The translations under genes and the position numbers were made by a program. Shown piece by piece: positions 7,123-15,906 of a DNA stretch of 37,342 bases. This DNA is from Pelosinus sp. IPA-1 (GTDB lineage: Bacteria > Bacillota > Negativicutes > DSM-13327), in assembly GCF_030269905.1 (NCBI RefSeq), contig NZ_BSVC01000017.1, forward strand, positions 1 to 37,342, written 5' to 3'. The notes under the pieces were generated by a model. It saw nothing but the letters and a program-made list of their open reading frames with translations, had not been told where the DNA came from and searched no databases. The stretch's first letter is position 1. Each line of letters opens with the position of its first letter.

Positions 7123-7872
7123 TTATTTTTTCATCTCCCGTTGTCTGACAACCTCATATAATAATAAAGAACAAGCTACAGAGGCATTTAAGGAACTAAT
7201 TTTGCCTAACATGGGAATGCGCACTACAAAATCGCAATGTTCTTTTGTTAGACGTCCCATGCCTTTGCCCTCATTCCCTACAACTACAACAATTGGTCCA
7301 GTCAAATCTGCATCATAGTAATTCTTTTCTCCGTCCATATCAGCCCCAACGATCCACATACCCGACTTTTTTAATTCTTCTAATGTTTGAGACACGTTTC
7401 CAATCCTAGCTACAGGTACATATTCTACAGCTCCAGCTGAAGTCTTGGCTACAGTGCTTGATAAAGGACAGCTGCGTCTTTTTGGCATTAGAACTCCATG
7501 TACTCCCGCAGCATCTGCCGTACGCAAAATAGCCCCTACGTTATGAGGATCTTCTAATTCATCTAACAAAACAAGAAAAGGTGTCTCCTCAGGCGCCGTC
7601 GCTTTGGATAAAATATCTTCTAATTCTGCATAATCTACTGGCGGTATGCTAGCTACCACTCCTTGGTGTTTTTTCCCTTCTGTCATTCCATCTAGCTTAC
7701 TTATTTCTACCTCTTGTATTATCAGTCGTTTTTCACGTGCTAAGGCAATTACCTCACGAATAGAACCTTGTCTTTCTCCTTTTGCCACAAATATCTTATT
7801 GATTGGGCGACCACTTTTCAATGCCTCCATTACACTATTTCGTCCCATAATAAACTCTTCTGTTTCTGACAT
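7123..7872 (-). CDS. rlmB: 23S rRNA (guanosine-2'-O-)-methyltransferase RlmB
   Basis: SpoU/TrmH-family RNA 2'-O-methyltransferase of 249 residues. It starts with the substrate-binding L30e-like domain (FIMGRNSVMEALKSGRPINKI). The SPOUT domain follows, with LLDELEDPHNVGAILRTADAAG (motif 1, cut into LLDELEDPHNVGAIL and RTADAAG), VVGNEGKGM (motif 2) and IPMLGKISSLNASVA (motif 3), the last two forming the knot that binds S-adenosylmethionine. It modifies G2251 of 23S rRNA in E. coli. I chose the ATG at 7872 because AGAGGGG lies 7 bases before it; an in-frame codon at 7896 has no such site. It follows thyX with a 268-base gap that holds a repeat element. Confidence 0.93.
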   Translation of the reverse strand: MSETEEFIMGRNSVMEALKSGRPINKIFVAKGERQGSIREVIALAREKRLIIQEVEISKLDGMTEGKKHQGVVASIPPVDYAELEDILSKATAPEETPFLVLLDELEDPHNVGAILRTADAAGVHGVLMPKRRSCPLSSTVAKTSAGAVEYVPVARIGNVSQTLEELKKSGMWIVGADMDGEKNYYDADLTGPIVVVVGNEGKGMGRLTKEHCDFVVRIPMLGKISSLNASVACSLLLYEVVRQREMKK

Positions 7873-8035
7873 TCTGTTTCCCCTCTCTGTCACCAATTGA
7901 TGACACTCTATTTTTCCCTTTTTCTCATAAGGTATGTATTAACACGTACTACTCTAACATCCGCCGACCTCTGCTTAAGTACATTTACTTAAAAATACGC
8001 TTTTATTTGGTCCTGCATTCTAGCGTTAAATCATA

Positions 8036-8126
8036 TGAACCACAAAAACACAAAGGACACAAAGAGGCTTATACATTCTGTTACTCTTTGTGTACCGCGG
8101 CAGCGGTATTGTGTCTTTGTGGTTCA
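8036..8126. repeat. Branched palindromic intergenic repeat, copy 1
   Basis: A 91-base element in the thyX-rlmB gap. Its 18-base ends (TGAACCACAAAAACACAA and TTGTGTCTTTGTGGTTCA) are inverted repeats with one mismatch. Inside are two further hairpins: ACACAAAGAG/CTCTTTGTGT and TACCGC/GCGGTA around GGCA. The whole could fold as a three-way junction in RNA or extrude as a cruciform in DNA. A diverged copy lies at 31087-31160. No transposase is nearby; it resembles REP/MITE-like elements spread in many genomes, but I cannot name the family. Confidence 0.8.
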
Positions 8127-8140
8127 GCAAAATTTTAAGA

Positions 8141-8827
8141 CTATTTTTTAGCACTACCTTGCATTGCAGCGAGACGACCACAAGTTAGTTCACCTTCACT
8201 GCAATAATTGCCAGTTATGCAAGTAGGACCTGCTTTTTTAAAAAGTAAAGGAGCAGCTTTTTTTACCTCAACTAACATCAGTTCTGCCAATCTTCTAATT
8301 TCCCATTGGGCCCTTGCACAACAACGAAGTTCAAAAAAGTGCAATAAGGTTCTAGCATTCATCGTTACAACGATTTTAGTTTCTGCAGCATTAGCCAAAC
8401 AATATCTAGCGTCTTCTTTATGGACACCTAGGTCAACCAATTCATTATAGGTACTACGAATTTGTTGCATTAACTGTTCAAACTTCTCTTTAGCAACCTC
8501 ATTCGATGCAATTGTCGGCGGCAGGATATATTCAAAATCATGTTCACTAACATAACGCTGGGATTGTTGGGAATAAGATGCAATCCGGTGACGAACCAAT
8601 TGATGGGTTAGTACACGTGACACACCTTCTATGGCAAAAGTAAAACTTACGTGTTCTAATGTTGATAGATGTTCCATTTCGACAATTTTACTAACTAGCT
8701 TTTCTACTTGCGTGGTAGACATAGTTTCTACTAAATCTTCTGCCCCAACTGGCGAATAGCAAAGCCGGGCAGACATTGCCACCATCCTTTCTGGATCAGG
8801 AGTATGAGATATCATTTTTACTTTCAT
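8141..8827 (-). CDS. thyX: FAD-dependent thymidylate synthase ThyX
   Basis: A 228-residue flavin-dependent thymidylate synthase, which methylates dUMP to dTMP using methylenetetrahydrofolate and reduced FAD. The diagnostic motif [15 protein letters not shown] (RHRxxSxxxxSxR) is intact near residues 80-94. The C-terminal half has the dUMP-binding residues expected around [12 protein letters not shown]. The start codon overlaps the mrnC stop as ATGA, so the genes are coupled, with GGGGGGAAGA as ribosome binding site inside mrnC. This is the end of the cysE-cysS-mrnC-thyX string, and the following gap carries a repeat element. Confidence 0.96.
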   Translation of the reverse strand: MKVKMISHTPDPERMVAMSARLCYSPVGAEDLVETMSTTQVEKLVSKIVEMEHLSTLEHVSFTFAIEGVSRVLTHQLVRHRIASYSQQSQRYVSEHDFEYILPPTIASNEVAKEKFEQLMQQIRSTYNELVDLGVHKEDARYCLANAAETKIVVTMNARTLLHFFELRCCARAQWEIRRLAELMLVEVKKAAPLLFKKAGPTCITGNYCSEGELTCGRLAAMQGSAKK

Positions 8828-9324
8828 TTCTTCCCCCCGCTATCTTTAGCAGTCTTTGTCATTTCCCGGGAAATAACCGCAAATGCTTTTTCCACAAGTT
8901 CTGACAAACGCTCGTAATTTTTTCCTAAATACAGATAACCTAATAGTGCCTCAAAACCTGTACTGTTGCGATATTCAGCCACGGTGGCACTTTTCGGCAC
9001 TGTTGATTTGGCATTTCGCCCACGTTTAACTATGCTCATTTCCTGCTCTGTCAGCCCACTCTCTAAAGACTGGAAAGCTACAGCTTGCATGGTAGCAGAA
9101 ACGATTTTTGAGTCAAGTGTATGAAGTACTCTGACCTTATTTTGCTCATAAGATAATAGTGTCGTTCTTACGTACAACGTAAAGTAAGCATCCCCCACAT
9201 AGGCTAATACTAACGGATGTAAACGTTCCACTGGTATATCTTTATATTTTACTTTTGGAGGTCCATCCCCTTCGCTTTCGCAAAATGCATTTTGTAAAAG
9301 AAATTGAAATTGGTCAAATTTCAT
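8824..9324 (-). CDS. mrnC: Mini-ribonuclease III
   Basis: A 166-residue RNase III catalytic domain without the double-stranded RNA binding domain, the MrnC type that matures 23S rRNA in Firmicutes. The catalytic helix appears as [18 protein letters not shown], and [10 protein letters not shown] carries the second acidic site. I start at the ATG at 9324, which overlaps the cysS stop as ATGA and follows AAGGTGG by 8 bases; an alternative GTG at 9336 lies inside that site. Its position directly after cysS is conserved in many Firmicutes. Confidence 0.94.
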   Translation of the reverse strand: MKFDQFQFLLQNAFCESEGDGPPKVKYKDIPVERLHPLVLAYVGDAYFTLYVRTTLLSYEQNKVRVLHTLDSKIVSATMQAVAFQSLESGLTEQEMSIVKRGRNAKSTVPKSATVAEYRNSTGFEALLGYLYLGKNYERLSELVEKAFAVISREMTKTAKDSGGKK

Positions 9325-10766
9325 CGTTTTTTCCACCTTACGCCTTGGGCAGAATCTTCTAAAACAATACCTACTGCACTAAGGCTATCACGGACTTTAT
9401 CCGCAGTGGACCAGTCTTTATTTTGACGAGCATGTTGGCGAATCTCAATAATAATATCCATCAGTTGCTCAACTAGTTCTTGGTTATCATCCACTTTCTC
9501 TTGTTGTCCCTGCACTAAAATTCCTAGTACATTAGCCATCATAAAATATGCTTCGTTCAGCGCTGTATAACCTTCTTTTGTATGCGACACCTTGCCTGCT
9601 AACACTGCATTGTAGTATACGTTAATTTCCTTAGCTAAGCCAAACATGACACTAATGGCTAAAGAAGTGTTAAAATCATCATCCATAGCCTTATAGAAAT
9701 CCTCTATTGCTTTTTGGGACACTTTCTTTAATTCATCCGTCTTATCACTATTACCTGTATCTGGCTGTTTCTCCAAGTACGTTACATTCTCTACTGCCGT
9801 ACGTAACCTTTCTAGACTGCGTTGTGCCTCAGATAAACGCTCATCGCTAAAATCAAGAGGGCTGCGGTAATGGGTAGATAAAATAAAAAATCGTAATACT
9901 TCTGCAGAATAATGTTCTAGAATGTCCTTTACTAAAAAGAAATTTCCTAAGGATTTACTCATTTTTTCTTCGTTTACCGTAATGAAACCATTATGTAGCC
10001 AATAACGGACGAAGGGTTGTTCCTCGTCCATAAAGGCTTCTGATTGGGCAATTTCATTTTCATGATGTGGGAAAATCAAATCACTGCCACCACCATGAAA
10101 ATCAAAACTATTACCTAAATATTTAAGGGACATCGCTGAACACTCAATGTGCCAACCTGGTCTTCCCTTTCCCCAAGGACTTTCCCAAGCAGGTTCACCT
10201 GGTTTCGCACTTTTCCATAAAGCAAAATCCATAGGGTGTTGTTTACGTTCATCCACATCCACCCTAGCTCCTGCCTTCATATCCTCAATGTCACGTCCAC
10301 TTAACTTCCCGTAATCATCAAATTTCTCTACACTATAATAAACATCACCATCAACAATATAAGCATAACCTTTATCCACTAGCCCCTGAACTAGAGCAAT
10401 AATTTCAGTCATATGCTCTGATACTGTAGGATATATATCCGCCCGAAGGATATTTAACTTATCCATTACTTCAAAATAAGAAGTAATGTATCGGTTGGCA
10501 ATAGTATCCCATGTCACGCCCTCTGTATTGGCTGCTTTAATAATTTTATCATCTACATCTGTAAAGTTCTGTACATGATAAACCTCATACTTACAGTGAG
10601 TAAGATATCGTTTAATCACATCCCAGGTGATAAAGGGCCTAGCATTACCAATGTGAGGATGGTTATAAGGAGTTACCCCACAAACATACATTTTTACCTT
10701 TCCTGCCTCATTAGGCACAAACTCTTCTTTTTGTCTCGTCATCGTATTATAAACTCTTAATGTCAC
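9321..10766 (-). CDS. cysS: Cysteinyl-tRNA synthetase
   Basis: Class I aminoacyl-tRNA synthetase of 481 residues that charges tRNA-Cys. The HIGH-type motif ([11 protein letters not shown]) and the KMSKSLGN loop are both present. The zinc-binding, cysteine-selecting residues are seen in [14 protein letters not shown] and FPHHENE. The start is GTG at 10766 within the last codons of cysE (20-base overlap), with GAGGAG about ten bases upstream, so cysE and cysS are translationally coupled. The pair is preceded by a cysteine-type T-box leader, which links expression to uncharged tRNA-Cys. The length is normal for the family. Confidence 0.97.
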   Translation of the reverse strand: MTLRVYNTMTRQKEEFVPNEAGKVKMYVCGVTPYNHPHIGNARPFITWDVIKRYLTHCKYEVYHVQNFTDVDDKIIKAANTEGVTWDTIANRYITSYFEVMDKLNILRADIYPTVSEHMTEIIALVQGLVDKGYAYIVDGDVYYSVEKFDDYGKLSGRDIEDMKAGARVDVDERKQHPMDFALWKSAKPGEPAWESPWGKGRPGWHIECSAMSLKYLGNSFDFHGGGSDLIFPHHENEIAQSEAFMDEEQPFVRYWLHNGFITVNEEKMSKSLGNFFLVKDILEHYSAEVLRFFILSTHYRSPLDFSDERLSEAQRSLERLRTAVENVTYLEKQPDTGNSDKTDELKKVSQKAIEDFYKAMDDDFNTSLAISVMFGLAKEINVYYNAVLAGKVSHTKEGYTALNEAYFMMANVLGILVQGQQEKVDDNQELVEQLMDIIIEIRQHARQNKDWSTADKVRDSLSAVGIVLEDSAQGVRWKKR

Positions 10767-11424
10767 GTTTCTCTAACTCCTCTTCTAACTGACTTATCCG
10801 TTCTTCCATTTTAAACATATTACGCTGCAAACATTGCATCATCTCTTGCACTGGATCTGGCAAATCATCATGTTCTAAATCAATATCCTCTAATCCATTT
10901 ACCTTTTTACCATTATGCCACACTACCTGCCCTGGAATACCAACTACCGTGGAATTTGGCGGCACGGCCTTTAATACAACAGAACCAGCACCAATTTTTG
11001 AGTTATCGCCTACTGAAAAAGATCCTAATACTTTGGCTCCACTGGCAACGACTACATTATTTCCAATGGTCGGATGACGCTTCCCCTTCTCTTTACCTGT
11101 CCCGCCCAAAGTAACTCCTTGGTATAAGGTAACATTATCACCAACCTCAGCAGTTTCCCCAATTACGATACCTGTGCCATGATCAATAAATAATCCCTCG
11201 CCAATTGTAGCACCTGGATGAATTTCAATCCCGGTTATAAAGCGAGCTAAATTGGAAATCATACGAGGTAATACTACAAAACCCCTTTTAAAAAAATAAT
11301 GTCCAATACGATGCAGCCAAATAGCGTGAAGCCCTGGATAACACAACAATACTTCCCATACCGTTCTAGCAGCCGGATCTCTCTCAAATACCACTTTGAT
11401 ATCTTTTTTTATACGAGAAAACAT
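10747..11424 (-). CDS. cysE: Serine O-acetyltransferase
   Basis: A 225-residue left-handed beta-helix acetyltransferase that makes O-acetylserine, the first step of cysteine synthesis. The hexapeptide repeats are obvious from about residue 67 ([53 protein letters not shown]). The catalytic His residues are in [10 protein letters not shown] and KRHPTIG. I start at the ATG at 11424 ([10 protein letters not shown]) with AAGGGGGGAG 7 bases ahead; the longer frame to 11469 runs into the T-box terminator and is not used. A C-terminal coiled segment (about 195-225) is rich in Glu and Lys. It is the first gene of the T-box-controlled cys operon. Confidence 0.96.
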   Translation of the reverse strand: MFSRIKKDIKVVFERDPAARTVWEVLLCYPGLHAIWLHRIGHYFFKRGFVVLPRMISNLARFITGIEIHPGATIGEGLFIDHGTGIVIGETAEVGDNVTLYQGVTLGGTGKEKGKRHPTIGNNVVVASGAKVLGSFSVGDNSKIGAGSVVLKAVPPNSTVVGIPGQVVWHNGKKVNGLEDIDLEHDDLPDPVQEMMQCLQRNMFKMEERISQLEEELEKRDIKSL

Positions 11425-11455
11425 AGGATCTCCCCCCTTTCTTATTGAAATAGTC

Positions 11456-11690
11456 AACAAAAAGACCACTGTCTCATACAGAGACAGTGGTCCGTGGTTC
11501 CACTCTGCTTAGGCATAAAATGCCCCTTAATCGCACAATAACGGCTGCTACCGAGCGGGCCTACTATAACTTCGACCAACCTGTTCTTGGGTGCATTTGG
11601 GCGTATCTTACCTAGTATCACTCTCAGCCAGTGGCGATACTTCTCTGGATGGCAGATTTACACTTACTTATCCCAGTCATTACATTTCTA
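11456..11690 (-). promoter_or_regulatory. T-box leader, cysteine-specific
   Basis: A T-box riboswitch upstream of cysE-cysS. On the minus strand it shows the T-box sequence GAGTGGAACCACGG (11505-11492) followed by a 12-base-pair terminator (arms at 11481-11492 and 11464-11475) and a T-rich tract. Stem I features such as AGAGAAG and GCTGAGAG lie upstream. In the specifier region AAATGCACCC offers the codon TGC (11595-11593), which is cysteine. The T-box bases TGGA would pair with a UCCA tRNA end, matching the U73 discriminator of tRNA-Cys. Uncharged tRNA-Cys would favour the antiterminator and switch on the operon. Confidence 0.92.
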
Positions 11691-11786
11691 ATATATATCT
11701 ATGCGATATCGACAAAAAAGTGACTTGCATACAGTACCCTTTTTTATCATATATGAAATTATACTAAGGGAAGATAGCAGTGTCAA

Positions 11787-13250
11787 TTAAATTTTAGTTA
11801 ACGTGGTAGTCAATCGATTAATTATTCTTTCTCTACCAAGCAACGCAACTACCTTATCCAAATCTGGACCATGCATCTTACCTGTTAAGGCAACCCTAAG
11901 GGGCATAAATACTTTTTTCCCACCTAGCTTTAATTCTTTTGTAATGCTTTTTAGAAGAGCTTTTACGTTAGGTGCATCTACCACTTCTAATGCTGTTAGT
12001 TTTTCGCGGAAACTCTCCATAACAGCAGGAACATCAGCATCTTTCAATACTTGTATCGCTTCGTCATTCTCAAATTCCACGTTATCATTGAAGAATATAT
12101 CAATATGATTGACAATTTCTGCTGCATAACTAATATATTCTTGCAGCAGCGTTACCACTTCAACTAGCCATTGTTTCTTTTCCCCAGTAATCCCATCGCC
12201 AATATAACCTGCCTCTTTTAAATGCGGCATAGCAAGTTCCGTAATTAGTTCCGGGTCCGCTTTTTTGATATATTGGGCACTGATATAATTTAACTTATCG
12301 ACATCAAAGACTGCTGGATTTTTTGCTACTCGTTCCATAGAAAATTCTTGAATGAGCTCTTCTATTGAGAAGAATTCCTTTTCTCCACCAGGAGACCAAC
12401 CTAGAAGAGCCAAGAAATTGACGATTGCTTCTGGCAAATATCCGAGCTTCCGGTAGCTATCAACTGCCGTTGCACCATGACGTTTGCTCATCTTTGTACG
12501 GTCAGTGCCTAAAATGAGGGAAATATGCCCAAAAACTGGAGGAACAAACCCTAATGCCTCATATAAAACAACTTGCCGAGGAGTATTTGATAAATGTTCC
12601 TCGCCACGAATGACATGAGTAATCTTCATTAAGGCATCATCCACTACTACGGCATAGTTATACACAGGAACCCCGTCGGATTTAACAATTACAAAATCAC
12701 CAACACCATTGGAGTCAAAACTTACCGTATCACGGACCATATCTTTAAACATAATCTGTTGATTTTCTTTTACATGAAAACGTACAGTAGGTTTTACACC
12801 TCTTTTAACGAAACCTGCCTTTTCTTCTTCTGTAAGATGACGACAGCGACCGCCATAATGGGGGTTTTCACCCTTATCTAATTGCGCCTGCCTTTCTGCT
12901 TCAATTTCTTCTTCACTACAGTAGCAATAATAAGCCTGTCCATTTTCTAGCAATTGTTTTGTATAGGTATCATATGTATCTAAACGCTCCGTCTGGCGGT
13001 AAGGTCCATATGGCCCTCCTACATCAGTACCTTCATCCCAGGTAATACCTAACCAATGAAGAGCTTCTTTAATTCCCTCTTCTGATTCCTTTGTAGATCG
13101 CTCCAAATCCGTATCTTCAATTCGCATGATAAATTTACCATTAAATTTTTTAGCCAATAACCAATTAAATAAAGCCGAACGGGCACCACCAATATGAAAG
13201 GGACCTGTTGGACTTGGCGCAAACCTTACTCTAATCTCTTGCTGTAACAT
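11787..13250 (-). CDS. gltX: Glutamyl-tRNA synthetase
   Basis: A 487-residue class I synthetase charging tRNA-Glu, and possibly tRNA-Gln for later amidation, as is usual in Firmicutes. The signatures are RFAPSPTGPFHIGGARSAL near the N-terminus and KMSKRHGA in the second half. A CYC...C cluster near residues 109-140 (YYCYCSEEE, YGGRCRHL) resembles the zinc finger of this family. The ATG at 13250 follows GGGGGGAAG. It precedes the cys T-box operon by roughly 100 bases with no clear terminator between, matching the gltX-cysE-cysS order of B. subtilis. Confidence 0.96.
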   Translation of the reverse strand: MLQQEIRVRFAPSPTGPFHIGGARSALFNWLLAKKFNGKFIMRIEDTDLERSTKESEEGIKEALHWLGITWDEGTDVGGPYGPYRQTERLDTYDTYTKQLLENGQAYYCYCSEEEIEAERQAQLDKGENPHYGGRCRHLTEEEKAGFVKRGVKPTVRFHVKENQQIMFKDMVRDTVSFDSNGVGDFVIVKSDGVPVYNYAVVVDDALMKITHVIRGEEHLSNTPRQVVLYEALGFVPPVFGHISLILGTDRTKMSKRHGATAVDSYRKLGYLPEAIVNFLALLGWSPGGEKEFFSIEELIQEFSMERVAKNPAVFDVDKLNYISAQYIKKADPELITELAMPHLKEAGYIGDGITGEKKQWLVEVVTLLQEYISYAAEIVNHIDIFFNDNVEFENDEAIQVLKDADVPAVMESFREKLTALEVVDAPNVKALLKSITKELKLGGKKVFMPLRVALTGKMHGPDLDKVVALLGRERIINRLTTTLTKI

Positions 13251-13335
13251 GTAAACTTCCCCCCAAAAACTTCTTTCTATACCGATTCATTTTTCGTTAG
13301 TTCCATATAATTCTAGCAGATTCTATATATTTATG

Positions 13336-13381
13336 CAAAAAAAGCTTTTGGCACTTGCCATATAGTCTAGCAAGTGCCAAG
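13336..13381 (-). terminator. Terminator of small secreted-protein gene
   Basis: A perfect 11-base-pair stem TTGGCACTTGC/GCAAGTGCCAA, then AAGC and a run of seven T on the minus strand, 7 bases after the stop of the gene at 13389-13655. Confidence 0.85.
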
Positions 13382-13388
13382 CAATATC

Positions 13389-13655
13389 TTATTGCACTTT
13401 TATCATAAACAATCCATCTCTAATATCAGGTGCAATAAAGGTTGTTTTTGTATTGGGAAATCCCGCGACTGGCTTAGCGCCATCAGCTAAAAGCGCAATT
13501 CGCCAAACCATCTGATTGTCGTACCAAAATTCTGTGCAGGTAGTACCATCCTCTTGCTTTATAATATTTATATTGAGCATATACTCTGCAGCCAGTACAA
13601 CATTCGGCCAGATTAGCATTACCATTGCAAATAAAATACATATACTCTTGCGCAT
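13389..13655 (-). CDS. Small secreted protein, unknown function
   Basis: An 88-residue protein with a textbook signal peptide: MRKS, a hydrophobic core and VVLAAEY, with cleavage likely after about residue 22-23. The mature part is only about 65 residues, with one Cys and several aromatic residues (EFWYDNQMVWRIALL). I start at the ATG at 13655 because GGGAGGA lies 7 bases before it; a longer frame reaches 13739 without a site. I do not recognise the family. It has its own terminator and lies upstream of gltX on the same strand. Confidence 0.75.
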   Translation of the reverse strand: MRKSICILFAMVMLIWPNVVLAAEYMLNINIIKQEDGTTCTEFWYDNQMVWRIALLADGAKPVAGFPNTKTTFIAPDIRDGLFMIKVQ

Positions 13656-13846
13656 AAAATAATCCTCCCTATCATTATCACTAGGACAAATAAAATCCAG
13701 ATTATTTATAATATGTATCTTCGCACAAATTTTATACAAATACTCCTTAATTCTACAATATTTTTCTTAAAAATACAGGAAGAATGGAAAACTATGGTGA
13801 ATTAAAACTAAGATAACAATATTAAATATTACTAGGAGGTCGTAAC

Positions 13847-14404
13847 ATGAAAACTTATGTTAGATGTAAAGCTTGTGGATTTATAATGGATGAGAACCAT
13901 GTAGATGACCTATGTCCTGCCTGCGGATTACCAAAAACTGTTTTCGAGCCTTATACAAAAAAAATCTCTGAGCGTCGCACATTTATTATTGATCAGCATC
14001 TTCATCCGATCAGTGTGCATTTTCCTCAAGTCTTTATGGCTGTTATTATTTTTATGCTATGTCTTGCTTTTGGAGTCGACGATCCTTTAAGAGGAGAATT
14101 CCTCATTGCGGCAAAACTTTCTATTATCGCCTTTCCCTTTTCTGTACTTTTAGGTTTCATTACAGGAATCATTGACGGTAAAATCCGTTTTAAAAAATTA
14201 AAAACACCTCTTTTAATCCGTAAAGCAATTGTTGGAGTTATCCTTCAAGTATTATCCATTGCTATTTTTGTGCTATACCTGGTAAATGGTTTTACTGCAA
14301 GTAACATGATCATTATTATTATTTTGAGTATCTTATCTACAATCTGCGGCATTTATCTTGGGAAAGCAGGTTCTAGTATGTTTAATTCTATGATGCCCGG
14401 TTAA
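13847..14404 (+). CDS. Rubredoxin-like zinc ribbon fused to DUF2231-like membrane domain
   Basis: A 185-residue protein. Residues 1-30 hold two CxxC knuckles (C7/C10 and C23/C26, in CKACG and CPACG), a rubredoxin-like or zinc-ribbon metal site. After a short linker, HPISVHFPQ (53-61) is very like the opening of the DUF2231 membrane family, followed by four hydrophobic segments (about 60-80, 88-112, 126-146, 150-172). An AGGAGG box precedes the ATG. This is a plus-strand single gene, with a perfect bidirectional terminator shared with ispDF. Its function is unknown. A metal centre on a membrane module suggests a redox role, which is inference only. Confidence 0.82.
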   Translation: MKTYVRCKACGFIMDENHVDDLCPACGLPKTVFEPYTKKISERRTFIIDQHLHPISVHFPQVFMAVIIFMLCLAFGVDDPLRGEFLIAAKLSIIAFPFSVLLGFITGIIDGKIRFKKLKTPLLIRKAIVGVILQVLSIAIFVLYLVNGFTASNMIIIIILSILSTICGIYLGKAGSSMFNSMMPG

Positions 14405-14420
14405 GTAAGATTTATAAGAG

Positions 14421-14457
14421 ACAAAACTGCCAGCCTTCTTGAGGCTGGCAGTTTTGT
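14421..14457. terminator. Bidirectional terminator
   Basis: A perfect 15-base-pair stem (14421-14435 with 14443-14457) and 7-base loop lie between convergent genes. The stem is flanked by A and T runs that give a U-tract in both directions. It serves the DUF2231-like gene and ispDF. Confidence 0.9.
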
Positions 14458-14461
14458 TATC

Positions 14462-15679
14462 TTATCTCTTAAAGATGGAAGCCACAGCATGAGCAGCGAT
14501 GCCTTCTCCCTTACCAGCAAATCCTAGCCCCTCTGTTGTTGTAGCCTTTACATTGACTTGCCCCAAATCAATTCTTAGAGCAGCAGCAATATTATGATTC
14601 ATCTCAGGGATATACGCTGCTACTTTAGGACGTTCTGCTACAATCGTGGCATCAATATTATTTACTGCATAACCATGTTCCTCAAGAATGTCTCCAACCC
14701 TCTTTAAGAGTAAAATACTAGAAGCTCCTTTATACTGTACATCTGTATCAGGAAAATGCTTACCAATATCACCTAACGCAGCCGCCCCCAAAAGAGCATC
14801 TTTAATAGCATGCAGTACAACATCCGCATCCGAATGTCCCTCTAATCCATGTATATAAGGTATTTCAACACCACCTAATATTAGCTTTCTTCCTTCTACT
14901 AATTTATGAACATCATATCCCATACCAACTCGTACCATGCTTTCAGCTGCACATCCTTTCAGTTCCCTCTTTCTTTCTATCAGCAACGCCTCAGCTATCG
15001 TTAAATCTTCTGGTGTCGTAATCTTAAGATTATCATAACTACCAGGCACTATCTTTACCTGTATACCCAATCTTTCAACAAGAGAGGCATCATCCGTCCC
15101 AATATAGCCCTCCAGCCTAGCCTTCTCATATGCTTGCTGCAAAAGATGTGCATCGAAGCCCTGAGGTGTTTGTATCGCCCATAAAGTACGCCTTTCGGGA
15201 GTACCTGTGACCCATCCATCTGCATCAACTGTTTTAATCGTATCTTTCACAGCTACAGCAACTACAGCAGCCCTATGCATACGAGCAGCTTTAATCACAG
15301 CCTGAATGCAAGATTCTGTCACAAGAGGTCTCGCACCATCATGGACTAAAACTACCTCTGTTTCCTTTGAGACCACCTTAAGAGCATTTGCGATAGAATG
15401 TTGTCGTTCACTACCACCTATCACTACTTGCCACGCCTTTATTCCTCTCAAGCTACTGAGCATAGTTCTTACTTGTTCTACTTCATCAATGGCAACTACG
15501 ACAACTAGATTATTTACTTCAGAACATGCTGAGAAAGCTAATACACTATGTAACAGCACAGGCATATTAACGAGTGGCAAAAAGACCTTATTACTGCTCG
15601 TTTTCATCCTCTTTCCTTGTCCTGCAGCTGGTATGATGACTGTAACCACTTTATTATCCTGCCTTTCCTTTAGTTCCAT
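14462..15679 (-). CDS. ispDF: Bifunctional IspD/IspF isoprenoid enzyme
   Basis: A 405-residue fusion of two enzymes of the methylerythritol phosphate pathway. Residues 10-235 are IspD (MEP cytidylyltransferase), with the nucleotide-binding start [13 protein letters not shown] and [11 protein letters not shown]. Residues 246-405 are IspF (MECDP synthase), with [12 protein letters not shown] and [15 protein letters not shown] carrying the zinc ligands, and [20 protein letters not shown] near the end. The two are joined by a short linker (about [13 protein letters not shown]) in one uninterrupted frame, so this is a true fusion. Most Firmicutes carry separate, often overlapping ispD and ispF genes. 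It follows yacL after a terminator. Confidence 0.96.
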   Translation of the reverse strand: MELKERQDNKVVTVIIPAAGQGKRMKTSSNKVFLPLVNMPVLLHSVLAFSACSEVNNLVVVVAIDEVEQVRTMLSSLRGIKAWQVVIGGSERQHSIANALKVVSKETEVVLVHDGARPLVTESCIQAVIKAARMHRAAVVAVAVKDTIKTVDADGWVTGTPERRTLWAIQTPQGFDAHLLQQAYEKARLEGYIGTDDASLVERLGIQVKIVPGSYDNLKITTPEDLTIAEALLIERKRELKGCAAESMVRVGMGYDVHKLVEGRKLILGGVEIPYIHGLEGHSDADVVLHAIKDALLGAAALGDIGKHFPDTDVQYKGASSILLLKRVGDILEEHGYAVNNIDATIVAERPKVAAYIPEMNHNIAAALRIDLGQVNVKATTTEGLGFAGKGEGIAAHAVASIFKR

Positions 15680-15841
15680 TATTTATTATTGTATAACCTA
15701 ATTGTTCTATCTTTCTGTCAAATTACCCTCTTTTAAATTGAATGTAGGATCTCTTTGATATTACAAGAATACCTACACCCCCTTGCATATACAGCTAATT
15801 TTTCTGAAATAGACCGGCGCGAAAACGACTTACCGATTCCG

Positions 15842-15888
15842 CAAAAAAAAATGTCTTCAAGCCTGCTTAAGAGCATAACTTGAAGACG
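15842..15888 (-). terminator. Terminator of yacL
   Basis: A 9-base-pair stem GTCTTCAAG/CTTGAAGAC followed by A and nine T on the minus strand, just after the yacL stop. Confidence 0.85.
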
Positions 15889-15906
15889 TGATGACTACTT
15901 TTTTGC

